From NCBI RefSeq assembly GCF_024362695.1, contig NC_065408.1:9114001-9178000 (forward strand): a stretch of 64,000 nucleotides of DNA. Reading direction: 5' to 3'. The position numbers were made by a program, and so were the translations under genes. Shown here one piece after another: positions 24,546 through 34,424 of this stretch. This DNA comes from Pectinophora gossypiella (Eukaryota; Arthropoda; Insecta; Lepidoptera; Gelechiidae). Each line of letters begins with the position of its first letter. Within the stretch, counting starts at the first letter, position 1. The notes below the pieces were generated by a model. The model was given only the letters and a program-made list of their open reading frames with translations, was not told where the DNA came from and searched no databases.

Positions 24546-27500
24546 TTATTTATATTTATATAGGTATGTGTGTATGATATTTTGACAGTTTATTAAAATA
24601 CCATTAAGTGCTTACATATCTACTTTATCTACATTTTGCTAATAGGTAAATTACAAACGATTTTTATATAAAAATGAAAAGATTAAGTTCTCAGTTTGAG
24701 ATTACTATATCACATAGGTACTCTAAATACATATTTAAAAATACGTAAACTACTTAATTTTACTTGCAAAACAATATATGGCAGGAAAAAATAATTATTA
24801 AGTATTCCGATCTCGCATTAACGTGAGGCTATTTCTTAATTTCAAAGAAATATTATAAATACTGAAATGTTTACATTTGGAATGTGAAATGGATCGCAGT
24901 TTGATTCGTTATTCGTTACCTACTACGTTGCCGCCGCCCGCCCTACAAGCAAGTGTACTAGAAGCTATATAACCTCGCCAACTTGGGGAGAATGGGTAAC
25001 TTCGCGCCACAACACGCGACATCTGTGGGGCTACTCCGAACTAAACACTATGTACCTACCTACCCACAATTCGATCTCAAGCCCAAGATTTAGCAAGGAG
25101 AAACAATATTTAATTTAATTAGTATTTTGAATTCATTTAAAAAATGGTACGAAAACTACCTACATGCTATTAAACAGATTAAAAAGACATTTCGAAGTAA
25201 TTATATTTATTTTATATAAGTATGCCAAATTTTCCGTCGTACCTACCCTACGTCTTTTTAACTTTACAAAGAAATTGTTTGGTATGGTTTCTTTTTCGCC
25301 CTTTGTTTTCCAGTTTTTCGTAGGTACTTTCGTAAAAATATTTTTGGCCTATAATTTTAAACAAAGGAGGTAAGTACCTATTTCAAAGAACCGTAACTTT
25401 CCAAATAGATATACTGTATTTGTTTTTATTAAAGCTGTCGAACAAAGAAATAGACGACCATATATATTTATACCTACATAGACGCTTTGCGATGAATGAG
25501 CCAAGGCTCTCGCCTCCCGTTGATCAATAAGGAACACTTCTATTGATTCATCTCAATTATAACGAGACAAGAGGTCATGGGAAAGTAACACATTCGTCAT
25601 AGGTAACGTTATTATTAATTAATTGAAAACGTTACACTAAATTATCCATTGCACACTTTTTTACTGTGAAGGATGTTGGTATTAAATTTCAAAGGTGGTA
25701 CTAAACTTACTTTATTATTATTATTTATATTTCGTTTCCATATCTCGGGCCTATGAAGTCCCGGACTTATTATTATTATTATACCGTAGTTCCAAGTAAT
25801 TATTCGTAATTTTACCGGCACTTCATATTAGCAAATACATATCTAATAGAATATCCCTCCGCTCTATGTTATGGAAATAAGGTTGAGGTTTCAAAAGTCG
25901 ACTTGATCAGCTGATCACTGTATTCGTGAACGAACCATTTCGACGTAAACTTTTTAACATTGGATCGGCGAGTCACCGTGATTGGGATATACTCGCGTTG
26001 GTAACAGTCGCTAATAAAAAGGCTAATTGAAGATCTATTAGTTAATTAATGTCCAACCTTTCTCAGGCTAATGGAATTTTCTCAGCGAAAGCACAGGTTG
26101 ATATACCAACCTACACAAGTTTAGTCCTTCAAACTATCCAATTAATCAGAGAAACTCTTAATAGCTGCGTAGTTCCAATTAGGTACCTACGTAGTTTCAA
26201 TGCCAGTGTACGACCTTCGGGCGCGCTATGCCAAATTTCGCTCTCATTAAACGACATAGGTACTCGTTGATAAGATAGGAGTGCAAGCATCTCCGCAAGT
26301 GTGTTGTAATGTATGTTGTGTAGAGAAGCCAGGCGCGGGTTATCATGCAGATTGCGGCGAATCAATAGGGGCGCCTCGGCCACTGACGGCGGATGACGAT
26401 CAATAGCGTCCCAAGCGAGCTGTCTCCGCATTAAGGGGCTTCCTCGAACGCCCTTACACCTACCCAGCTACCTACGCTACTCAACCTATACAATGCATTT
26501 GCGCCCCTCCACTCAAATTGTAACGATTTCAGTTGCGTTTAAACATTTCAGTGCGCGGTTCTAACAATAAATAATTAGGTAAACATATTACCACAATTAT
26601 TATTCGTAGGTATTCCCTTGAAAAAATTGAGTAAGCTTATTTACCCATCATGCATGGTATTGTCACGAATAAGAAATATTTATACATAAATATGAATATA
26701 GGTACCTGTTCTTACGTAACAAGAAAAGCAAAAACAGTTTAACTATTGCTATAGCAACAAGGACATACCTATCCATATAGTTTTAGATTGCTCCATATCC
26801 ATGCTACTTGTGTCGTAGGCAATGGGATGTCACGTTTAAGCGTCTACTCCGACTTTATGAACTTGTTATAGACGACGCAATGGACTGGTTACAATACTTA
26901 CGTACCTACTTTATTTTAGTTATCAAAGCGAAATGGATGTGTCAAGACTGTAGTAAGTGCAACTCTGTGCTTTCTGCCTATCCTAGTGTGAAAAACCCGT
27001 GATCCTATAGTATGTTATGACTTATGAAACTGTTCCCCGCAAGACTCCAGTGGTATACTGATGTCTCGCAGGACTTGAGTAGACGGTAAAGTACGGGGCT
27101 CACGAGTAGGTACGTAGGATAATTCTAATTGTAGTTTAACGTAATAGTTATGTATTTAATCACCGCTTGTGTGATATGATATTATTTTTTTTGCACCCAT
27201 GTGTCCGAATATTTCTCGTCTCGAGTTTCAAGCGGTGAGCCAGTACACTGTTGTACTCGAGAATAAGATTATCGAGTCTTCAAATAGTCACCTAACATCT
27301 CGTGGCACAACCTACCCAAATAAAGATCACGCGTAGTATGCTTGTTAAAAAAAAAGATGAAATAAGAAGCTTATACTTTTATTCATAACATAATAATAAT
27401 TCAAAATGTAAATCTTGTAAAATCTGAATAAAATATTCAACAATATAATTACGTTAACGTAAATATATTAAAACTATACTAGGTAACTACTTAAATATTT

Positions 27501-30047
27501 TTCTCTTACACATGTTCTTTTGAACATGTTATAGTTCATTTAAATATTTCTTTTCACTAATGGCAATCGAGTAGTGTAATCAATAATACTTCTAAGACTG
27601 AATGAGTTAACAAATGATATCAATAAATTATCAATTAATAACATTGTGACGATACTGAAAATGAAAAAACAGCCTTATAATTTAAATTTAACATATGAAT
27701 TTCATAAACATAATTCTTAATTTTTTTTTAGTGTAATATTTCTGTAGTCTTATAACGAATATATAAACTGAGCTCTTAAATAACGTGTAAGTTAAAAAGT
27801 ACTCGGTAACTTAAAACAAAAATACTAATTAAATAATGGTGCCGATTCAGACAAACTGATCTATTTTAACTATTGACCAAGCCGAAAAAGAAAGGGACGG
27901 GGTATTTCGAACTGTCAAATAATTTAAAATATATAATACTTATTATAAACAGAACTTACCGCTGACTTTTAAAACTAGATTACCCACTTTCGTTTACGAC
28001 AGATTTGAAAAGAATAGGTAAGCAGTAGTTAATAAAGAAATGTTTATCATAATAGACACCAATGCTATATAGTTATAAAATCGTTTTGGCACAAATTACC
28101 AAAATGTGGATTCCACAAATTTATAAACGTTAAAATATAATATTAATAACAATACGTTGAATAACATTATTGGAGAAGGCATCTGGACTTAATGGTAAAA
28201 TAATAAATTTTTACTTAGCATTTTCTACACTTTAAAGCGCATTTTTATAGCACTGTGCAATTATTTCATTTATTGTAGACAAAACTTAATATAGAGGACA
28301 TTCAAGCACGTCGACAGTAAATTAATGAAAACGTACCGCTTTTATCATAATAATTTACAGAATAATTTTATTCAGTTACACAATAACAGGTGGAGATATG
28401 ATGAAGAACTTTTATTGTACAGTTCTAAACAAGTTCAATTCCTGTCTTGTACTTAGCGTAAGCGTACTCCTGCCTCCGGTCGGAATCGACATCTATAACC
28501 ACTTTAAAATTACAGTAGGTCCCAGTTTTCGCGCAAAACAAGTGTATTGAGATTCATATTGTATACTTTTAAACTGACTGCATTGTAAATATATAATAAC
28601 TATTAATAACGCACATGGTATAATTGACTAAAGATATTTCAATATAGTTCTAGAATCTAGTAAACAATCTCGTTAAAACAAGGCAATAATATTACAACCT
28701 AGCTGTATTTACGTCCAAGCGTAGCATACATTGATAAACTACTTACCTACATAGCGTCCAAGGTTTCTTTAGAGGCAGTTGTCGCAGCACATTTTTCCAT
28801 TAAGAAGTTCTTAAATATAACTAGGTTGTATAATATTTCAAAATTAGTTATTTGTTCTACAAGAGAGGAAAGTTATGTTTTATGTGCGAGTGCCGAGTTT
28901 AAATTACGAACTAGCGAAGTACTCATATTTTATATAGTACGTATTCTAATACAGACTACTGAGCAGTGAGTATTTGAAAAAGTACGAGACACAAAACACA
29001 TTTCCACTCGTGTGAAACATACAACTTTTCACCTCTACCAGCGAGAAAAGTTTTATAGCGAAATTCAGTAGCATTACAAACCTGTACTTTTAAACTCTTT
29101 TGGAGGACAACCGTCCTCATAACTGGATGCCTCATTTATCTCTATATTCACAAAAATAGTTCAAATATTTTCTTTCAATGTAGTGTTGAAAGAAAATATT
29201 CGGCATTTGATTCGCGCCATTTTCGTTTTTTTTAGATATTATGAGTAGCATTTTATATATATCACAAGTTTAAAATCCCAGTATAACATTAACATGCTAG
29301 TGTCTGTGAATAAAACACATTTTTCCGTACTGGTTTAGCGCGAGAAAAGCACACTTTTCACTCTGTAGAGGTAAATATCTTATAATCTTCATATAACTTC
29401 TAGGTAACTGCCTTTTAGCACCCAAAAGTGCAATAAATGTGAATTCTAGGTAACATTTTACAAACTTTTAGGTACCTTATTATATTAAACAATATTAAAT
29501 AAAATGGAGTAAATATAAAACAATTGTTAATATATAATTATGGTAGAAACACAATAAGTAGTTGGTTTACACTAAAATTGAAATCACAAAATGGTAAATC
29601 ATTAGATGAATAATTTGTACATTTTTCTAATAGAATTCAATTCTATTTTATTATCAGGTCCATGTATTCAAATATAATTATTCCTTCGATAATACTACAT
29701 GTACATTCTGCGGCAACTGATCGAGACCCTATTTACTCTCTCACTCCTCTTATTTATGCATTAAAACATCCAACTAAGGGTCTGCAGAACACCAGCAGTA
29801 CAGTACATACACAATGAGTTTTACCTTGTTTACTATATTGCTACGCTCAACACATTCTCATTCCTTAGTTGTAAAAATATTATATTCTTAGTATAGTCCA
29901 ATTTTAACACTTAAATTGGTAAATAACAATAATAATAAATATACAAGGCGACAATATTTGCTTCCCAAGGCACATAAATACTTCATCCTCTCACCTAACT
30001 TCTTTAATAACAAGGAACCAAATAAGGCACACCACTGCTTTCCTGGA
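24546..30047. other. Intergenic AT-rich DNA
   Basis: No supported gene. It contains a 3' fragment of a CR1-like element (about 25720-25800), a 14-bp palindrome TGATCAGCTGATCA (25914-25927) and an inverted repeat ACATGTTC-tttt-GAACATGT near 27510-27530. The last few hundred bases are probably 3' UTR of the BTB gene. Confidence 0.5.
25720..25800 (-). mobile_element. 3' terminal scrap of a CR1-like retrotransposon
   Basis: Minus strand: aagtccgggacttcataggc, ccgagatatggaaacg, then an (AAT)n tail. The same terminus with the same triplet tail occurs at the 3' end of the longer copy nested in the hAT element (46755-46830). Confidence 0.6.
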
Positions 30048-30607
30048 TCAATTTCTCTGACCATGACTTGTCCACATGTGTTCCTTGAACGTCTCTCGCA
30101 TTGTAAATGATCTTGGACACAGATAGCAACATAACCTGTTGGTCAAATCTGAGTGCATTAATCTTACGTGATATTTGAGAGCTGACTGGTTGGAATACTT
30201 CATGCCACAATGTGGGCAGTCACCACATATGGCTGCATGATTGGACTGCTGATGGGACAGCCCTGATGTTGAAGCACCTCCTATGACAGGAACTGAAGAC
30301 ATTCCAGCCAGCAGTAATAAAGCTTGAGACTGCTCTTGACTGTAAGTATTATCAGAATCTGTGCCATCGTGTTGTTCCGATAGCAGTACTTCTGGTTCAT
30401 AGTCAATTTCTGATTTGGGAGAATGCTTCTCAGACTTCACTACAGTTTCTTCTGAAGAAATTTTCAGTGGACTCTTAGACATTGTATTTGTGAAACTAAT
30501 GGAATCTGTTGTTGCATCTTTTGGCCGAGTGCAGTGTATATCTACATTTGACACTTTTTTGACAGTTGAATTATTGGCACTGACATCACTTTTTGATGGG
30601 TTAATAC
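30048..30607 (-). CDS. BTB-ZF exon 5: linker and both zinc fingers
   Basis: Acceptor TTTCAG|GTATTAA, phase 1 in (codon GGT completed across the junction). It carries an acidic linker, QALLLLAGMSSVPVIGG, and both fingers, ending GQRN-stop. The ATG near 30554 is internal, not a start. Confidence 0.85.
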
Positions 30608-32800
30608 CTGAAATTAAAGTTTGTTCAGTTCAATGTTTGTTAAAGTTTTTTCAATTAAAGCTAGAAGAAACCCAGCCAAAAACCAACTAAATCTCTATCT
30701 AGCCTCTAATGTTTGTGTACACAGACTATAAAAAAAAAAAAAATATTTCAGACTAAGATTGTCTTTAAGATGTTAGTAGTTACACAAACTTAGTATCTAT
30801 GTTAGTGAGTAAATAAGACAACCAAACAAGTTCAGACTATGGCAGACTGTTAAGTCCTTTGCTGTTCACATTAAAAAGCATATTGTCCACAACAAAAGAT
30901 GAAATTGAAAAATGGATGAAACTATACCTGAGAGTAATGATCTGGCAAGCATGCTATTCTCATAATCAGGAAGGCTATCATCATTTTCACTGTTGACATT
31001 CACTGGAGGCACCGGTGAGTTGCTATCCTCAATCCGTTCAGTTTTTATTGTTACGGGAATGTTGTCTCCTTGAGCATTGACCTGAGAGTTGAGTTAAAAA
31101 ATATGTATTACTACATACATTATATTTAGATATTACTGGGAATCAATGGTTAGTCACACATTCATTTGGTGGACCACTTCCCTCCTTCCATATGAGTATC
31201 AACATGTTGATTTGATAGGTCATTTTGGTGGTGTTAACTGTCACATTTCCCTCTTCCCATTGTCAATGAATGAAAAATGAGGTTGATTTATCTGAACCAT
31301 TCCAATATTGAACATACAATGAATGACAGTATTCTAATGAAATGAAATAATTTACCTGGTTTGAGGCAGAGCTTTTTCCATTAGCAGTAACAGTTGACTG
31401 TTCATTCTTTCCATCATTTTTCTTGTCTATGTTATTTTCAGGAACAAAAACTGGGTTGTCAACTTTCATAGAATTGGACAGACTATTTTTGTTATAAATA
31501 TCACATGTTTCGATGAGCCTACTTCTCTTGTAAGTCTCTCCAATTGTCACATCATTGGGTTTATCTGAAGTGCTGCTTCTTCTTTTCTTTAGTGCAGGTA
31601 GTTTGGCATCCTTTTGAACAGCACCAAAATGAGATTTGGAAGATATTGTGAGTTGTGTGTAAAGTTTATTTGAAGTGTTTGGAGATGTGAAGTTATCCTT
31701 CTGAAAAGAAAAATGTATGTGTATTAGTTTAGCATGCACACATCTTATTTTATTTTGGTTGACAATTCCAAAACTACTTAGGTATTTGCCTTTCTTGCCC
31801 TTATTGTAAAGGTGATTTGCATTATATCTGATAGGAGTTGCGAATGACAGATAGTAGCAAGTAACTTGAGATATCACATGACAGATATTGGATGTAGTGT
31901 GTAAGCTACCATACAAATATATCTATGACCACTTAAGATCCATCACTTGCAAACTTGGACCGTATATAGCTAGAAAACACCCCAAGTGACGGACAGAACT
32001 ACTCTTAGACTTGTTAATCTAAAATCTTATTTAGTCTGCCATCTTGATTAATTTACTTCATTCTTATTATTCAATTTATTAAGAAAGTAGGCAGCATCAT
32101 ATATTTCTGTCTCCTGATGAAAGTGAACAAATATACAATCCTGTTTTATGTAATTAAATGTCATCAATGCATACCTGTTGAGTGACACCAGTGAGTCCCT
32201 TAACTTGGAGTAAGGCAGCAGTATGCAAAAATGAAGACAACTTGCTTTCTTCAATGAAAACCTCTCCTTGGTACATATATGATAACAAGCTCACTATGTC
32301 ATCAGCTGACACATCTTTCAGGATTATCACTGGATGTTGACAAGGGTTCTCCTGCAAATATAGGTATATATAAATCTTTAAAAACTTCACAAAATAGTTT
32401 GTAAAGTAAATATTATTTGGATAAAGTATAAATGAAAGTATTGAACTGTTTTAGTTTAGACCCTGTTTACTTTTGAATGTGGCCTTCAAGGTGCTGGTTT
32501 TTGGTAAAGCGGCCCTCAACTCGCCTGCAGTTGAACAGCCCTGACCTACATGTTGTTAGTAAATAACCTATACATAGATGTTAGTATAAATACGAAGGTT
32601 ATTCGTACTAAGTCATTCACCTTGAACACATTCCTGAAGTACGGGCTGCATGCAGACAGTATTACTTTATGGGCCTTGATATTCCTGCCTTCGCAAGTGA
32701 GCGTTACGTCCACGAGATCCTCCGAACATTTCAACGAGTCTAAGGCACTCACGATATTTGTCTGGAAATTATTCCAACGTAAACAGAATTGATCTGCCAT
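30048..32800 (-). CDS. BTB/POZ and C2H2 zinc-finger transcription factor, 471 aa
   Basis: Five minus-strand exons (32800-32621, 32351-32175, 31700-31356, 31081-30928, 30607-30048), all phase-consistent. Residues 1-119 form a BTB domain of the insect tramtrack/lola type: start MADQFCLRWNNFQTNIVSAL, then DLVDVTLTCEGR, KAHKVILSACSPYF, HPVIILKDVSADDI and LLSYMYQGEV. The middle (about 120-410) is Ser/Lys/Asn-rich and disordered, with a KKRRSS basic patch. The C-terminus has two C2H2 fingers: CPHCGMKYSNQSALKYHVRL-MH and CYLCPRSFTMRETFKEHMWT-SH. BTB domains of this group dimerise and the fingers bind DNA, so the product should be a nuclear regulator. Which named member it is (lola-like, ttk-like or other) cannot be told by eye. 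Confidence 0.88.
30928..31081 (-). CDS. BTB-ZF exon 4: linker
   Basis: Acceptor ACTCTCAG|GTCAAT, donor CTCTCAG|gtatag. 154 nt, phase 0 in and phase 1 out. Contains VTIKTERIEDSN, which resembles a SUMO-type K-x-E site (inference), and SLPDYENSMLARSLLSG. Confidence 0.8.
31356..31700 (-). CDS. BTB-ZF exon 3: basic disordered linker
   Basis: Acceptor TTTTCAG|AAGGAT, donor AACCAG|gtaaat, 115 codons, phase 0 both sides. Contains PALKKRRSSTSDKPND, a plausible nuclear localisation signal. The ORF extends upstream only by reading into the intron. Confidence 0.8.
32175..32351 (-). CDS. BTB-ZF exon 2: second half of BTB domain
   Basis: Acceptor TTTGCAG|GAGAAC, donor CAACAG|gtatgc, 59 codons, phase 0. 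Encodes HPVIILKDVSADDIVSLLSY then MYQGEVFIEESKLSSFLHTA and LLQVKGLTG, which closely follows the insect BTB consensus. Confidence 0.88.
32621..32800 (-). CDS. BTB-ZF exon 1: first half of BTB domain
   Basis: ATG at 32800-32798 is chosen over the GTG just before it. 60 codons end at NVFK with donor TTCAAG|gtgaat. The acceptor TTTTTGCAG|ATTCTTCG at about 32823-32832 shows that a 5' UTR intron precedes the start. Confidence 0.88.
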
Positions 32801-32823
32801 CACTACGTATTATGGCGAAGAAT

Positions 32824-33501
32824 CTGCAAAAACAAATTATTACACAGTTCACAATAAATTGACAAATGACAGCAAAAACTTGAGATTGAAGACACGACAA
32901 CTTTTTAACTTTCACATACTTTTTCACTCATGTGCATCACAATAACACAAAACATCAGACACTGAGGCAATAGTTGGTCAAAATTATATCAGTATCTGTT
33001 ATAAAATGCATAAAAATGCAATGAATGACCTCCGTTGCCGAGTTGAGTGACTTTTCTTTCACTTTCTTTACATTTTGCAATGTTTCAAACTTCTTTCTAC
33101 TCTGTGCTAAACATCATAAAAAAAATGAATAACAGTACTACACCTACGCTGATGTATACGTACTCGCTTTTAACAAAAACTTCTAAAGGTGGTGGTATAC
33201 ATGCTCAATTAAAACAAATTGAAAAACTTAATTTTTGTCTATGTTTTGTAATATTATTTTTTGTTTTTCGCTATTTGTAAAGTCAGGCTACAGTCATAAG
33301 ACCATACTGCCAAGTCTTACGTCTTTAACGCGTTTTCACACTACATCCGTTTTTACACCAATTTAGCTGTAAGCTCCCCAAATAAAATAAAATAAAATAA
33401 AATGAGGGACAGTAGAAAATTACTTCGGATGATGCCATGTAGTACGCAAGCTACCATACAAATAATACTACGACCTGCCATTTCAGATCTATCAGCAGTC
33501 A
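32824..33501. promoter_or_regulatory. Shared upstream region between BTB-ZF and nudC (left part)
   Basis: AT-rich. The transcription start of the BTB gene must lie here, past the 5' UTR acceptor. (AAATA)n simple repeat at about 33379-33402. No coding feature is seen. Confidence 0.4.
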
Positions 33502-33654
33502 TTAGAAAGCACAGACATTTAATACTTTAAGAGGAGCAGACTGAACATGAATATCTTTGCTGTTTGTCTTTTGCAAGTCTTTTGTTATGACAATAAATTC
33601 TGTAGGTATGTTAAGTCTGCTCCTAATAAAGTATTAAATGTCTGTGTTAGAAAG
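33502..33654. mobile_element. 137-bp MITE with 8-bp target duplication
   Basis: Terminal inverted repeats of about 34 bp: CACAGACATTTAATACTTT at 33510 mirrors AAAGTATTAAATGTCTGTG ending at 33646, and the GGAGCAGACT part is also mirrored. Perfect direct repeats TTAGAAAG flank it (33502-33509 and 33647-33654). An 8-bp duplication with CA..TG ends fits a hAT-mobilised non-autonomous element. Confidence 0.85.
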
Positions 33655-33701
33655 AGATTTTACTAACAATAGAACTAATACCAATACCAATTTGATACCA
33701 A

Positions 33702-34056
33702 TAATACCCTTTACAGCCTCCGTGGTCTAGTGGTTAGAGCGTTAGGCTCACGATCTGGAGGTCCGGGTTCGATTCCCGATGGGGACATTTTCGAAATCAC
33801 TTTGTGAGACTGTCCTTTGTTTGGTAAGGACTTTTCAGGCTTGAATCACCTGATTGTCCGAAAAAGTAAGATGATTCCGTGCTTCGGAGGGCACGTTAAG
33901 CCGTTGGTCCCGGCTATTAGCCGTAAAAACACCTCCACCAACCCGCAGTGGAGCAGCGTGGTGGAGTATGCTCCATACCCCCTCCGGTTGATTGAGGGGA
34001 GGCCTGTGCCCAGCAGTGGGACGTATATAGGCAGTTTATGTTTAATACCCTTTACA
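33702..34056 (+). mobile_element. Complete tRNA-derived SINE with 14-bp target duplication
   Basis: Head gcctccgtggtctagtggtt (A box) and ggttcgattcc (B box), then the shared core (ccgtgcttcggagggcacgt), then a tail ending gtgcccagcagtgggacgta tatagg. Flanking direct repeats taataccctttaca lie at 33702-33715 and 34043-34056. The intact-looking tRNA part could be scored as a tRNA gene by software, but it continues into SINE sequence. Confidence 0.88.
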
Positions 34057-34349
34057 TTCTCAGAAACTGCACATCACTGTTGTGTTGTGCATTCAATGTG
34101 CATTCGATATGGCATTCGATTGATTCATTCAATCGAGATCGATTCTGTTTGTTTGGCTAAAAGACTCGTTTTCAGGCCATAAACACTTTAAAAAAGATCT
34201 GTCTGTGGAAAGGAAACGTCAAAGCAGCGAAAAGCGAAGAAAACTATAGAAACCGGCGCGGTTAGAAAACCAAACAATAGCTATTGTGTGCGACTGTGTA
34301 CCTACTAGAAGGAAACGCGTTTAATTTTGAAGATTTCTAATTTCCAGGA

Positions 34350-34424
34350 ATGGCTTCTGATCCGGAAAAGTTTGATAGCATGCTGCTTGCTATGGCCCAG
34401 CAGCATGAAGGTGGTGTGAAAGAT
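34350..34424 (+). CDS. nudC: nudC coding exon 1
   Basis: Acceptor tttccag|ga lies two bases before ATG 34350, so the 5' UTR is also split. 25 codons, donor AAAGAT|gtgagt, phase 0. Confidence 0.88.

Noticed and set aside
33716..33790. Possible tRNA gene
   Set aside because: The A and B boxes are good, but the sequence runs on into SINE core and tail inside one 14-bp target duplication.
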